DNA of 64,000 bases, from NCBI RefSeq assembly GCF_001413925.1, contig NZ_LBMJ01000001.1:2954001-3018000 (forward strand), in the 5' to 3' direction. The DNA is from Nonlabens sp. YIK11 (lineage in GTDB: Bacteria; Bacteroidota; Bacteroidia; Flavobacteriales; Flavobacteriaceae). The position numbers and the translations under genes are program-made. The notes beneath the pieces are model-generated. The model saw only the letters and a list, made by a program, of their open reading frames with translations, had not been told where the DNA came from and made no database searches. Shown piece by piece: positions 26,305-36,273 of this stretch; the first letter of the stretch is position 1; the number at the start of each line of letters is the position of its first letter.

Positions 26305-27735
26305 ATGCCTCAGCATAATTTTAAGGAAGCGATAAAGTCCAGCGTGTTTCAAACGCTGAGTCAAGCAGCACAAGACATAGGTGTAGATGCCTATGTTATA
26401 GGTGGTTTTGTACGTGACTTTTTACTGGAAAGAGGCAACAAACAAGACATCGACATTGTGGCCATAGGCAGCGGAATTGAACTGGCACAAAAGACTAAAG
26501 AGCTGCTCCCACAAAGCACCAAGATCAGCATTTTCAAGAATTATGGAACAGCCATGATCAAAACCAATGATCTAGAATTGGAATTTGTGGGCGCGAGAAA
26601 AGAAAGCTATGATCGCGGCAGCCGCAATCCTGTCGTAGAAGATGGAACCCTTGAAGATGATCAAAACCGTCGTGATTTCACCATCAACGCGATGGCATTC
26701 TCATTACAACCTGATAATTACGGCGACTTATTGGATCCATTTGATGGGCTGGACGACTTGAAAAAGAAAGTCATCAAGACGCCACTAGATCCAGATATCA
26801 CCTACAGTGACGATCCTTTACGCATGTTGCGTGCGATACGATTTGCAAGCCAGCTGAAGTTTACCATAGAACCAGAGTCCTTTAAAAGTGTTCAAAAAAA
26901 TTCATGCCGCATCGGGATCATCTCTAACGAGCGCATCGTTACAGAACTCAATAAGATCATGATGTGCGATGCTCCATCACATGGATTCCTATTACTGGAA
27001 AAGTCAGGTCTACTAGAACTTATATTGCCAGAATTGACCGCTCTTAAAGGTATTGAAGAGGTAGAAGGACAAACGCACAAAGACAACTTTTATCACACAC
27101 TGGAAGTGGTGGACAATATTTCCAGAAATACAGATGATCTATGGCTGCGATGGGCAGCCATGCTTCACGATATAGGTAAAGCACCTACTAAGCGATTTAG
27201 CAAAAAGGTAGGCTGGACCTTTCATGGTCACGAGTTTAAGGGGTCAAAAATGGTTTATCATCTTTTCAAAAGGTTGCGCATGCCACTTAACGATAAGATG
27301 AAGTTTGTACAGCAAATGGTGCGCATGTCTTCACGACCCATTGCGGTAATTGATGAGGCTGCCACAGACAGTGCCGTTAGGAGATTGGTACACGATGCTG
27401 GCGATCACATTGAGGATTTGATGACTCTTTGTGAGGCAGATATCACTACTAAAAACCCAAAGCGCTTCAAGAAATATCACAACAATTTCCAGAAAGTGCG
27501 TGATAAAATCGTCGAGGTTGAAGAACGTGATCACGTACGCAATTTCCAACCGCCGGTCACTGGCGAGGAAATCATGCAAACCTTCAACTTGAAGCCTTGC
27601 CGTGAGATAGGAATGATCAAATCTGCGATTAAAGAAGCCATATTGGACGGTGATATCCCTAACGAGCACGATGCAGCGTATCAATTGATGTTGCAAAAAG
27701 GTGAGCAATTAGGGTTAAAGCCTCAAACCATTTAA
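26305..27735 (+). CDS. cca: CCA tRNA nucleotidyltransferase with HD domain
   Basis: 476 residues. Adds or repairs the 3' CCA of tRNA. The class II head has GGFVRDFLL (about residues 33-41), the catalytic DIDIVAIG, and RRDFTINAMAF (neck). MLRAIRFASQL follows, and an HD phosphohydrolase domain begins at AAMLHDIGKAP (about 285-295). Bacteroidota poly(A) polymerases and CCA enzymes share this plan, so a poly(A) polymerase role cannot be excluded by sequence. Co-transcribed with the YrdC gene. Confidence 0.93.
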   Translation: MPQHNFKEAIKSSVFQTLSQAAQDIGVDAYVIGGFVRDFLLERGNKQDIDIVAIGSGIELAQKTKELLPQSTKISIFKNYGTAMIKTNDLELEFVGARKESYDRGSRNPVVEDGTLEDDQNRRDFTINAMAFSLQPDNYGDLLDPFDGLDDLKKKVIKTPLDPDITYSDDPLRMLRAIRFASQLKFTIEPESFKSVQKNSCRIGIISNERIVTELNKIMMCDAPSHGFLLLEKSGLLELILPELTALKGIEEVEGQTHKDNFYHTLEVVDNISRNTDDLWLRWAAMLHDIGKAPTKRFSKKVGWTFHGHEFKGSKMVYHLFKRLRMPLNDKMKFVQQMVRMSSRPIAVIDEAATDSAVRRLVHDAGDHIEDLMTLCEADITTKNPKRFKKYHNNFQKVRDKIVEVEERDHVRNFQPPVTGEEIMQTFNLKPCREIGMIKSAIKEAILDGDIPNEHDAAYQLMLQKGEQLGLKPQTI

Positions 27736-27758
27736 TAATTTTTCTTAACTTAGTTAGG

Positions 27759-28178
27759 ATGAAATTCTTGACCACGTTTTACCTCACTATAGCAGTTATT
27801 TTCGCGAGCTGCTACACGACTAACGCACAATCTGCGCCAGTCAAAAGGACTTCTTTTTCATTAGTCCAGACCAGCTATCAGCCGCAATCTTTGCTCAATT
27901 CTATGACTAGATTACAACAACCAGGTAGGCTTCAGGTTTCCAATAGAAATTTCGGTTGGTCACAAAACCTTCAGACTAAAAATACACAGCCCATAGTGAT
28001 GGTAGATCCAGACAATGACAGACTTGCCAAATTGTACGATAACTTGGTCATCAACTTTACGATTCTGGATGAATACGCCATGAAATACAAACTTCAAAAT
28101 CCAGCATTGTATGAAGCTGGAAGAAATACGATTTTTTCACAGGTAGAAAATCCCTTTTCGCGCAATCTTCAGTTTTAA
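27759..28178 (+). CDS. Hypothetical secreted protein
   Basis: 139 residues with a signal peptide (MKFLTTFYLTIAVIF, cleavage near NAQ at residue 24). The mature part is rich in Q, S, T and N, has one conserved-looking segment KLYDNLVINFTILDEYAMKY and ends QF. No family is recognised. It follows cca by 23 bases on the same strand and may share its transcript. Function unknown. Confidence 0.7.
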   Translation: MKFLTTFYLTIAVIFASCYTTNAQSAPVKRTSFSLVQTSYQPQSLLNSMTRLQQPGRLQVSNRNFGWSQNLQTKNTQPIVMVDPDNDRLAKLYDNLVINFTILDEYAMKYKLQNPALYEAGRNTIFSQVENPFSRNLQF

Positions 28179-28205
28179 AAGTGTTGCGGTGTAATTAAAT
28201 ATATC

Positions 28206-28219
28206 GCTTTCGCGAAAGC
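28206..28219. repeat. GCTTTCGCGAAAGC palindrome (intergenic)
   Basis: Perfect copy in the gap before pepT. The flanks ATATC and GAAT resemble those of the copy at 34385. Confidence 0.9.
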
Positions 28220-28333
28220 GAATTCCATTCCACTTCATACCTTCTTCAACCAGCCACACTGGCATCTGGCTTTTTGATAATTTTTAGTTCCTTTCAAGAG
28301 TCAAATCTTATCTTTACCCATCAAATTTAAGCT

Positions 28334-29578
28334 ATGGAAAAACAAGCCATTATTGACCGGTTTGTAAGTTATATTACGATTGATACAGAGTCAGATCCAG
28401 CAAGTGAGACCACGCCCAGCACAGATAAACAGTGGAATCTTGCACGCAAACTGCATCAGGAATTGATCGACATGGGAATGCAGGATGTGAGCATTGACGA
28501 GAATGCTTATGTGATGGCGACGCTACCTAGTAATGTGGATTTTGAAGTGCCCACAATTGGATTTATTTCCCACTTTGACAGCACTCCAGATTTTACGGGA
28601 AAAAACATCAAGCCACAGATTATAGAGAAATATGACGGGCGCGATATTCCGTTAAAAGGCAGCGACCTGGTGCTCTCACCAGACTACTTTGAGGACCTTA
28701 AACAATACAAAGGCCAGACCATCATCACTACCGATGGTACTACCCTACTCGCTGCAGATGATAAAGCAGGAATCACAGAGATCATGACGGCGATGAAGCA
28801 CCTTATGGATCATCCAGAAATTAAGCATGGAGCAATTAAGGTAGGTTTCACTCCAGATGAAGAAATAGGTCGTGGCGCCCATAAATTTGATGTGGCAAAA
28901 TTTGGTGCAGATTGGGCCTACACCATGGACGGCAGCCAGATAGGCGAATTGGAATATGAAAACTTCAACGCAGCTGGAGCTGTAGTGACATTTACAGGTA
29001 AAATCGTACATCCTGGCTATGCCAAGGGAAAGATGATCAACTCGATGTACATCGCTACAGAGTTTATAGATTCTTTGCCTAGACTGGAAACTCCAGAACA
29101 TACTGAAGATTACCAAGGTTTTTTCCACTTACACAATATGAAAGGTGCTGTTGAAAAGACAGAGCTACACTACATCATACGCGATCACGATAAAGCCCAT
29201 TTTGAGGCTCGTAAGAATGTGATGCACAAACTCGCTGCAGACATGAACGCTCAATATGAGCGTGAAGCAGTTAGCATCGAGATTAAGGATCAATATTTCA
29301 ATATGAGGGAAAAGGTGGAGCCTGTCATGCATATCGTTGATATTGCAGAGCAAGCAATGAAAGATCTAGACATTGAACCTATCATAAAACCCATACGTGG
29401 TGGAACCGATGGTTCCCAATTGAGTTATATGGGATTACCTTGTCCCAATATTTTTGCTGGCGGCCACAATTTTCATGGACCCTATGAGTATGTACCCGTA
29501 GAAAGCATGATCGCAGCCAGTAAAGTGATTGTGAGAATTGCAGAGTTGGTTGCAAAGAAGAAATCACCTAAAAAATAA
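28334..29578 (+). CDS. pepT: Peptidase T (tripeptide aminopeptidase)
   Basis: 414-residue M20 family zinc peptidase that removes N-terminal residues from tripeptides in the cytoplasm. The metal-binding motifs are in place: GFISHFDST (first histidine, near residue 79), LLAADDKAG (bridging aspartate and its neighbours) and TPDEEIGRG (catalytic Glu-Glu). Later PIRGGTDGSQLS and AGGHNFHGPYEY match PepT specifically rather than other M20 members. Standard length, with ATG start after a short leader. The 155-bp gap before it holds a copy of the 14-bp palindrome (28206-28219). Confidence 0.95.
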   Translation: MEKQAIIDRFVSYITIDTESDPASETTPSTDKQWNLARKLHQELIDMGMQDVSIDENAYVMATLPSNVDFEVPTIGFISHFDSTPDFTGKNIKPQIIEKYDGRDIPLKGSDLVLSPDYFEDLKQYKGQTIITTDGTTLLAADDKAGITEIMTAMKHLMDHPEIKHGAIKVGFTPDEEIGRGAHKFDVAKFGADWAYTMDGSQIGELEYENFNAAGAVVTFTGKIVHPGYAKGKMINSMYIATEFIDSLPRLETPEHTEDYQGFFHLHNMKGAVEKTELHYIIRDHDKAHFEARKNVMHKLAADMNAQYEREAVSIEIKDQYFNMREKVEPVMHIVDIAEQAMKDLDIEPIIKPIRGGTDGSQLSYMGLPCPNIFAGGHNFHGPYEYVPVESMIAASKVIVRIAELVAKKKSPKK

Positions 29579-29792
29579 AGAGCAAAAATTATTTATCGTG
29601 AACGGTGTTTCAAATGCCTGCTTGGTTATTCGAGTATTGTAAATATAACCCAGCGAAAAGCTATGGTTCTTTCTGGAAAGATTTAAAAAGTTGCTGGTTA
29701 AATAGAATAAACAGAGCTAGGTTGGTAAACTTTTACAGTATGTCGACGCAACCTTTGTATATTTCCTGCATCTAATAAATGATAACCAACCG

Positions 29793-30374
29793 ATGAAAAA
29801 AATTATTCTATTTGTCTTTTTCTCCTTCTCTCTAATTTCTTTAGCGCAAGATGAGGAACAAACTGATTCTCAAAATAGGCTAGATTCCTTTACTAGTATC
29901 AAGAAACGTGAGCTTTCACTTGACGTTACTGCGGCATTAGTCCTTCCTGCAATCAGCCCTAGATACGAACATATCTTGGGGCGATATTCAGGAGTTGGTG
30001 CAGATCTATTCATTCTTCTAGACAATGACGACGATGTTGATTACAGCGACTTAGAAAAGTTTTCATTCACGCCGTACTACCGTCAATACTTTTTCTCTAA
30101 AGAAGACTATGGTGCGAAAGGGTTTTATGCTGAGGGATTTTTGAAATTCTTTACCTATGAAGATTATGACCAATTCCCTTCTGGTTTTGATGATACAGAG
30201 AATTATTTTGAAACCGCCATTGGTGTTGGTATAGGTTGGAAATGGGTGAGCAATAGCGGCTTTCTAATTGATCTAGGATTAGGTTTTGGTCGTGACTTAG
30301 GAATAGCCGATGATCCTGTAGACGATATCGATATTAGAGTAAGAGGTGGATTGAATTTCGGGTGGAGGTTTTAA
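29793..30374 (+). CDS. Hypothetical outer-membrane beta-barrel protein
   Basis: 193 residues. A signal peptide (MKKIILFVFFSFSLISLAQ) is followed by an acidic stretch, then alternating strands (ELSLDVTAALVLP, ISPRYEHIL, FSFTPYYRQYFF, GFYAEGFLKFF, FETAIGVGIGWKW, FLIDLGLGFGRDLG) and a terminal aromatic FGWRF, the usual barrel end signal. It fits small OmpA/OmpW-like barrels with no named ligand. Monocistronic, ending at the terminator 30393-30423. The 214 bp before it contains no other feature I can name. Confidence 0.78.
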   Translation: MKKIILFVFFSFSLISLAQDEEQTDSQNRLDSFTSIKKRELSLDVTAALVLPAISPRYEHILGRYSGVGADLFILLDNDDDVDYSDLEKFSFTPYYRQYFFSKEDYGAKGFYAEGFLKFFTYEDYDQFPSGFDDTENYFETAIGVGIGWKWVSNSGFLIDLGLGFGRDLGIADDPVDDIDIRVRGGLNFGWRF

Positions 30375-30392
30375 AATCCTCACAATTCTTAT

Positions 30393-30423
30393 TAAAAAGA
30401 CGCTCTTATCGAGCGTCTTTTTT
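30393..30423 (+). terminator. Rho-independent terminator
   Basis: AAAAAGACGCTC-TTAT-CGAGCGTCTTTTTTA: perfect stem followed by a T run, after the barrel gene. Confidence 0.88.
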
Positions 30424-30505
30424 ATTTTGGTAAAGTTTGCTTACCTGTATGCTGACAGGCAGGCGCTACAGCGGAAACTACTACAATCCCTTATAACTAC
30501 TATCA

Positions 30506-31720
30506 ATGAGCAAAACGATTCTTTACAATTGCAAGCTGGATCGCCAAAAGCAAGCTGTCGATATTCACATTGAAGATCAGGTAATATCTCGCATAGAACA
30601 TCATGCCAAGACCCCAGATGACGCCTTGGATTGCCATGGAAAGTTGGTCACCGTTGGCCTTGCAGAAAGTCACTTGCATCTGGATAAGGCCTGCATTTTG
30701 GATCGCTCGACTATTGAAGAAGGAACGCTGGACGAGGCCGTGAAACAAACGGGTCAAGCCAAAAAAGAATTTACCGAAGAAGACGTCTACGAGCGTGCCA
30801 AAAATGTGATCCAGATGATCCTGCCACATGGAACCACCAGCGTGAGAACCTATGTAGAAACCGACTCAAAAACAGAATTGCGCAGTCTTAAAGCTTTGCA
30901 GCAGCTTCAAAAAGATGTTTCCCACCAGGTAGATATTGAAATGGTGGCTTTTGCCCAAAACGGTCTAACAACGGCTCCTAAAACAGTGAAGCTTCTCCAG
31001 CAAGCTTTTGAATCGGGAATCAAAACCATAGGCGGTTGTCCCTATAAAGACAAGGATCCCAAAGCTCACATAGATCTTGTTTTTAAACTTGCTCAAGAAT
31101 ATAACTTGAGTGTAGATTTTCATATGGATTTTGATCTGGAAGCCAGCAACAGCTCTATTCCATACATGTGCGAGGTAATGGATAGAACAAATTTCAAGAA
31201 CAAGGTATCCATAGGTCACGTGACTAAACTCATGGCTCTAAAAACAGATCGGCGTAAAGATTTGGAAAAAATGCTGGCAGATCATAACGTATCCGTTTGT
31301 GTATTGCCTGCAACAGATTTGTTTTTGAATGGCCGCGATCATGAAAAACTCATACCTCGCGGAGTTCTAAGAGCGACAGAATTTGATGATCTGGATCTCA
31401 ATGCTGCTATAAGCAGAAATAATATTTTAAACGCCTTCACGCCTTATGGTGACGGCAACTTGTTGCGTATGACAAATCTGTATGCAAACGTGAGCCAATT
31501 GTCGACAGACGACGAAATGAGACAGTGCTTTGAAATGATCACTACCAACGCATTTAAAATTTTAGGAAAAACCAGAGCCATTGAAGTAGGACAGCCTGCA
31601 GATCTCGTTTTATGGAATACCGATTCCATTGCTAGTGCCGTGCGCAAATTACCCCAAGCGCTTGCTGGTTGGAAGGATGGCAAAAAAACCTTTAGCAATC
31701 CAGCACCTATCATTTATTAA
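30506..31720 (+). CDS. Cytosine deaminase-like amidohydrolase
   Basis: 404 residues of the amidohydrolase superfamily, cytosine-deaminase/N-isopropylammelide clade. The metal motif SHLHLDK (H56, H58, then K61) near the N-terminus, HGTTSVRTYVE (second segment), VDFHMDFD (third histidine near residue 209) and SIGHVTKL with the following acidic residue complete the TIM-barrel metal site. The C-terminal composite domain has GQPADLVLWNTDS. The likely reaction is hydrolytic deamination of a pyrimidine-like or other ring amine; the exact substrate cannot be told from sequence. Single gene. Confidence 0.87.
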   Translation: MSKTILYNCKLDRQKQAVDIHIEDQVISRIEHHAKTPDDALDCHGKLVTVGLAESHLHLDKACILDRSTIEEGTLDEAVKQTGQAKKEFTEEDVYERAKNVIQMILPHGTTSVRTYVETDSKTELRSLKALQQLQKDVSHQVDIEMVAFAQNGLTTAPKTVKLLQQAFESGIKTIGGCPYKDKDPKAHIDLVFKLAQEYNLSVDFHMDFDLEASNSSIPYMCEVMDRTNFKNKVSIGHVTKLMALKTDRRKDLEKMLADHNVSVCVLPATDLFLNGRDHEKLIPRGVLRATEFDDLDLNAAISRNNILNAFTPYGDGNLLRMTNLYANVSQLSTDDEMRQCFEMITTNAFKILGKTRAIEVGQPADLVLWNTDSIASAVRKLPQALAGWKDGKKTFSNPAPIIY

Positions 31721-31740
31721 CTCCATGACATATATTATTA

Positions 31741-31784
31741 AAAACAAAACAGCTCGCAAAATGTTTTTTTGCGAGCTGTTTTGA
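31741..31784 (+). terminator. Rho-independent terminator
   Basis: AAAACAGCTCGCAAAA and TTTTGCGAGCTGTTTT form a long stem with a T-rich 3' side. It sits directly after the amidohydrolase gene and before the composite repeat at 31799, and could also stop the convergent GH31 transcript. Confidence 0.85.
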
Positions 31785-31798
31785 TTGGGAAAAGTATT

Positions 31799-31830
31799 GC
31801 TTTCGCGCCTGCCTTTTGTAGGCAGACAGA
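31799..31830. repeat. Composite half-palindrome repeat
   Basis: Begins with the left half of the 14-bp palindrome (GCTTTCGCG) and continues CCTGCC...GGCAGACAG, where the inner part is an inverted repeat. A closely similar composite lies at 52301-52335, and related CCTG/CAGG inverted repeats at 30445-30468 and 59150-59165. Confidence 0.7.
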
Positions 31831-31842
31831 ACAACGGTCCAT

Positions 31843-34248
31843 TTATTTCTTACCTACCACATGGAACTCACTAAATTCCTTGTTGACAAGCATGGTCTGT
31901 GTTTTGCGATCGTACTGTAGATCCTCCAGCGGAATGCGAACATTGTCCACCTCTACATAATCAATCTCAAACGGCATCCCTATAAAATTGAAACGTAGCG
32001 TTTCATATTCTGTAGTGTACTTACCATCTTTAAATTGAGATATAGTCATTTGATCCTTAGTTCCTTTAAATCTCAAATTACGCAAGCTAAAACGGCCTTT
32101 CTTATAATCATAACCGTCTGAGGCGTCCTCGTAAACTACAGATTTATCGGATCCTAGTGTATAGTAAACATCAAGAGTCAAAAATTCGATTTTACTCTCG
32201 CCTACGTATTGCATGACTGGATATCTAGGAATTATGGACCCTGCTTTTACAAACAATGGGATGCTATCAATGTCGGCATCAACCCATTCTTCCTTACCAC
32301 CGGTAATGGTCTCGCGAGACCAGAAGTTGTACCATTCACCTTTAGGAATATACATGCGGCGGCCCTTGGCATTAGGTTCCAGAACGGGACACACCAACAT
32401 CTTATCACCAAAAATGAATTCGTCATTTCTATAGTGCGTTTGCGGATCTTCTTGATCATAAAGCACGAGAGACTTCAGCATAGGTGTACCTTCTTCGGCA
32501 TACTGCCAGAAGGTGGTGTATAGATACGGTAACAACTTATATCTAAGTTCGATAAAATTGCGGGTAATGTCTGTGATATTTTCATCAAAAGTCCATGGCT
32601 CTTGATCGCCATGATCACCACTGGAATGCACCCTACAAAACGGGTGGAATATCCCTAACGCGATCCATCTGGCAAACAATTCACCGGTTGGTTGCTCGGC
32701 AAAACCACCAATGTCAGATCCCGCAAAAGACATTCCTGACAACGCCATGCGCTGCGCCTGTATATTCGCAATACTCAAATGTTCCCAAGTAGCAACATTA
32801 TCACCAAACCAACTTGAAGTATAGCGCTGTGTACCAGAATAGGCAGATCTTGTGATGACGAAAGGTCGCTTGGGATAAATGAACTTCTTGACGCCTTCAT
32901 AGGTGGCTTTGGCCATTTGGGCACCATAGATGTTATGCGCTTTTCTATGAGAACATGGATGTCCATCAAAGTCATGACGTACATCGTCTGGAAACGTTTT
33001 GTTGGGAACCTCCATAACGGCAGGCTCATTCATGTCGTTCCAGATTCCTGCTAGCCCATTGTCTGCAATAAGGCCTTTAAACAATCCAGCCCACCATTCT
33101 CTCACTTCTGGATTGGTATAGTCTGGAAAATAACACTCACCAGGCCATACTTTTCCTTTCATATATGGACCATCTGCTCTTTTACAGAAGTAATCCTTCT
33201 CCATGGCTTCTTGATAGACACTATAATCAGGATCTACCTTGATACCTGGATCGATAATGGCAATGGTTTTAAAACCATCTTCACGTAGATCGCTAATCAT
33301 TTGAGTAGGATTAGGGAACTTCTCGTTATCCCAGGTAAAACAACGGAATCCATCCATATAATCGATGTCTAGATAAATAGCATCACAAGGAATTTTTAAA
33401 TCCCGAAACTTTTGAGCCACCTCACGTACGTTACTTTCTGGATAATAACTCCATTTACACTGGTGAAAACCTAATGCCCACAATGGTGGCAATTCTGGTT
33501 TACCGGTCAAATCTGTATAACCGCTCACGACGCTGTTTGCATCTGGACCGTAGATAAAATAGTAATCCATCACACCACCTTGCGCCCAGAAACTGGTCAC
33601 ATGGTGACGCTCTTGAGCAAAGTCAAAGTAGGATCTAAAGGTGTTGTCAAAAAAGATACCGTAAGATATCTTGTTGTGAAGCCCTAAATAGAAAGGGACA
33701 TTCTTATATAAAGGATCGGTTTGTTTTCCAAAGGCGTATTGATCTGTACCCCAAAGTTCAAATCTCTTACCGCGCATGTTATTGTCGGCTGGCTTGTCGC
33801 CCAGCCCATAATAACTCTCGGCAGGTTGTGCCTTTTTGGACATTTTTACGACCTCGCCACCATACTCATAACTTTCTTCATAATGAAAGCCTAGTTCATC
33901 TTCACAAATGATTTTTCCATCAATGTCAAAGATGCGGCTGCGCAGATCGATTTTGGCAATCTGGCAAATGATCTTAGAAGTGGTGATTTCATAATAAGCC
34001 TCTTCTTCTGTGACTTTTAATTTGTTGTATCCTCTATTTCCATCGTCATCAATGGCATAAGAAAAATCTTCTTCCATCTTGCCGCCTGTACCATATTTAA
34101 ACCTCAGGACGCTGTCTCTCAAAACCTGTACTTGAAGGATGACGCCGTTATTAGAGTTGAAAATCAATGTATCCACTACATGAGTGAAACTGGTAAGCAT
34201 CCCGGGAAACACATTACCAGATTTATGTAATTCTGTATTAGTAATCAT
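31843..34248 (-). CDS. Glycoside hydrolase family 31 (alpha-glucosidase type)
   Basis: 801-residue family 31 retaining glycosidase, probably acting on alpha-glucosides or alpha-xylosides. An N-terminal galactose-mutarotase-like beta domain (about 1-240) is followed by the catalytic barrel: LGFHQCKWSYYPE, YLDIDYMDG, nucleophile motif IWNDMNEP (D near 403) and general acid WFGDNVATW (D near 482), then GSDIGGF. C-terminal beta domains end in a DUF5110-like part. No signal peptide is present, so it is cytoplasmic or non-classically placed. It may feed maltose units to the GlgE operon downstream, which is an inference from gene content only. Confidence 0.9.
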   Translation of the reverse strand: MITNTELHKSGNVFPGMLTSFTHVVDTLIFNSNNGVILQVQVLRDSVLRFKYGTGGKMEEDFSYAIDDDGNRGYNKLKVTEEEAYYEITTSKIICQIAKIDLRSRIFDIDGKIICEDELGFHYEESYEYGGEVVKMSKKAQPAESYYGLGDKPADNNMRGKRFELWGTDQYAFGKQTDPLYKNVPFYLGLHNKISYGIFFDNTFRSYFDFAQERHHVTSFWAQGGVMDYYFIYGPDANSVVSGYTDLTGKPELPPLWALGFHQCKWSYYPESNVREVAQKFRDLKIPCDAIYLDIDYMDGFRCFTWDNEKFPNPTQMISDLREDGFKTIAIIDPGIKVDPDYSVYQEAMEKDYFCKRADGPYMKGKVWPGECYFPDYTNPEVREWWAGLFKGLIADNGLAGIWNDMNEPAVMEVPNKTFPDDVRHDFDGHPCSHRKAHNIYGAQMAKATYEGVKKFIYPKRPFVITRSAYSGTQRYTSSWFGDNVATWEHLSIANIQAQRMALSGMSFAGSDIGGFAEQPTGELFARWIALGIFHPFCRVHSSGDHGDQEPWTFDENITDITRNFIELRYKLLPYLYTTFWQYAEEGTPMLKSLVLYDQEDPQTHYRNDEFIFGDKMLVCPVLEPNAKGRRMYIPKGEWYNFWSRETITGGKEEWVDADIDSIPLFVKAGSIIPRYPVMQYVGESKIEFLTLDVYYTLGSDKSVVYEDASDGYDYKKGRFSLRNLRFKGTKDQMTISQFKDGKYTTEYETLRFNFIGMPFEIDYVEVDNVRIPLEDLQYDRKTQTMLVNKEFSEFHVVGKK

Positions 34249-34384
34249 AAAATGATGTTGTTCAAATTTCTTAAAGCACTAGTATGTACCGTATAAACGT
34301 GGGAAAGTATAAAAAAACCATTGGAATTTCACGCATTAATGTGTTTAGTTATGCAACCGTTTTCTTCAAGATGGAGAAGATATC

Positions 34385-34398
34385 GCTTTCGCGAAAGC
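34385..34398. repeat. GCTTTCGCGAAAGC palindrome (intergenic)
   Basis: Perfect copy in the gap between GH31 and DUF4136. Confidence 0.9.
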
Positions 34399-34549
34399 GA
34401 AATTATTACAGTCCATATCATGTAAAAGTGAACTAATAAGGGATCGACGATCAGGAGTTCTATTTTTTGCCAATCCTGCATTTTTTCAAAGCTTAGGAAG
34501 AAAGATTCGTACTAAAAAAAAGCGCAAATTATCGCGTAGGTGTTTCATA

Positions 34550-34581
34550 AAAAAAGCCCGTTAATCAAACGGGCTTTGTTT
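34550..34581 (-). terminator. Rho-independent terminator
   Basis: On the minus strand AAAGCCCGTTTGATTAACGGGCTTTTTTT is a strong stem with a T run, closing the DUF4136 lipoprotein gene. Confidence 0.85.
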
Positions 34582-34597
34582 TAATTGGGATTTTTAT

Positions 34598-35188
34598 CTA
34601 TTTCAATAACGGGTATTCCTCAAAAATCGCGTTGACCAGACTGGTCATGGCAGCAGTGTCTCCACTGTTGTAGATACTGGTGCTACTTATTCCTTTCCAC
34701 ACCGTTTCACGTGACTCACGATCCACCAATTGAATGATCAATGTACCATCCTTATAGTTATAGGTATCTGTATCGTACCCAACTACGGTTGGAAATGTGT
34801 TGTAACCATTGTAGTAGTAATTGTTATAATAAGAATTGACTCTCAATCCTGGTCTATTATAGTTCCCATATCGCGCATATACTGGATCTGTGGTCGTCTC
34901 TGTAGTTTCATCAACTTTGGTACTTACCAATACCAGTAAATCTGGTTTGGTTCTGTCTAATTCGTACCCAGCATCCATCATTCGATCGTTGATTTGCTGA
35001 ATTACCAATGTGTTCACATCATCATTCATAGCCATATCTGGCATTTCTATAGCAGAATTAGGCAAATAGGAAAAGCTCTGATATTTTTTCAGGCTATCGT
35101 CAGTAGGTTTGGTTGTATTCACCGCAGGACCACAGCTATAAACAAGCGCCACAGTAAGTACAAAAAATAAAGGTTTTAAAATTTTCAT
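34598..35188 (-). CDS. DUF4136 family lipoprotein
   Basis: 196 residues from the ATG at 35186-35188. A signal peptide ends in the lipobox VYSC (C19). The mature protein has the DUF4136 pattern: KYQSFSYLPNS near the front, INDRMMDAGYELDRTKPDLLV in two parts in the middle, a Tyr/Asn-rich loop (about 115-145) and a final GTLIIQLVDRESRETVWKG strand-turn-strand. The family is a periplasmic or outer-membrane lipoprotein of unknown function. Single gene with its own terminator, divergent from the DUF4382 gene. Confidence 0.85.
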   Translation of the reverse strand: MKILKPLFFVLTVALVYSCGPAVNTTKPTDDSLKKYQSFSYLPNSAIEMPDMAMNDDVNTLVIQQINDRMMDAGYELDRTKPDLLVLVSTKVDETTETTTDPVYARYGNYNRPGLRVNSYYNNYYYNGYNTFPTVVGYDTDTYNYKDGTLIIQLVDRESRETVWKGISSTSIYNSGDTAAMTSLVNAIFEEYPLLK

Positions 35189-35438
35189 AGTTTTTATTTT
35201 CAAGATACGACTGCACTGCAGCGACTTATCCTACAAAAAGCCTAATTGATCTTATATTAACAACTTTCGGTATCACAGCATAAACTCTTCACTATCCTTT
35301 CCATTTTTTCTATTTGAAATCTCAGATGGCTTTATCAAATCCAAATTGTTAAGGATCTCTTTATTAACAAGCATATAGGAACTCAACCCTAAAACTTAAA
35401 TTAAGTTTGAACTCCTTAATTAATTTAAAACCCTAAAA

Positions 35439-36221
35439 ATGAAGAAACTAATTTATTCCCTGATGTTGGTTGCAATGACAACGACATTATTTTCCTGTAG
35501 CGACGACAATGACAGCACACAACCAGCCAGAGTTAACATTAAACTTGTGGATGCGCCCGGTGATTATGATAACGTCTTTATTGATGTAGAGGCAGTTGCC
35601 ATCAAATTTAACGGCGATGCAGATGATGAAGAATTAGTGCTTGATATGGATAATACCGGCATCTATGACCTTCTCGAATTGACTGGTGGAAATAACGTTG
35701 TGCTAGCAGATGACGAAATCCCAGCTGGAAGAATCAACCAAATCAGATTGATCCTAGGAGACGATAACTCTGTTGTTGTTGACGGTCAAGAATTCCCATT
35801 ATCAACGCCTAGCGCCCAACAATCAGGTTTGAAGCTTAATGTGAATCAAGAATTGGAAGGCGGCATTCTTTATGAATTCATTCTAGACTTTGATGCAGAT
35901 AAATCCATCGTACGTCAAGGTAATGGTGGTTACTCTTTAAAACCCGTAATTAGAACTGAATTAGCGGCATTGTCTGGAGCGATCATAGGTGATGTGGAAC
36001 CTACAACCTTTCAAGTTGAAGTTATGGCCAGCAATGGAGTTAACGAGATAAGCACATTTACTGATGTGAATGGACTGTATAGACTTAATGGTGTACCTAA
36101 CGGAACCTACACGGTTACCATTGAAGCAGATCCAGCGGCCGAGTTACAAACGGTTGTAATCAATGATGTTGTTGTTGTGAACGGCGAGGTTACTGCCCTA
36201 GGCACTACTAACTTGAATTAA
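35439..36221 (+). CDS. DUF4382 domain lipoprotein
   Basis: 260 residues. Lipobox at LFSC (C20) followed by SDDND. Residues about 30-170 form a DUF4382 domain (NIKLVDAPGDYDNVFIDV, then GRINQIRLILG and LKLNVNQEL), and residues about 180-260 are a carboxypeptidase-regulatory-like beta-sandwich (LSGAIIGDVEP, DVNGLYRLNGVPNGTYTVTI). The run DDEELVLDMD suggests calcium. It is predicted to be an exported lipoprotein of unknown function. Single gene, divergent from DUF4136, ended by a strong terminator. Confidence 0.85.
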   Translation: MKKLIYSLMLVAMTTTLFSCSDDNDSTQPARVNIKLVDAPGDYDNVFIDVEAVAIKFNGDADDEELVLDMDNTGIYDLLELTGGNNVVLADDEIPAGRINQIRLILGDDNSVVVDGQEFPLSTPSAQQSGLKLNVNQELEGGILYEFILDFDADKSIVRQGNGGYSLKPVIRTELAALSGAIIGDVEPTTFQVEVMASNGVNEISTFTDVNGLYRLNGVPNGTYTVTIEADPAAELQTVVINDVVVVNGEVTALGTTNLN

Positions 36222-36273
36222 TCACATTCAAACCCAACCATTGAGATTGGAAAATTTCAATTGAAGTTTGAAC

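Larger units (their letters stand above)
34249..34597. other. 349-bp intergenic region between divergently oriented units
   Basis: Contains no convincing ORF. It holds one perfect 14-bp palindrome (34385-34398) in the middle, and at its right end the terminator of the DUF4136 gene (34550-34581). The GH31 promoter (minus strand) should lie near 34249-34330, but no clear TAnnTTTG box could be fixed there. Confidence 0.6.
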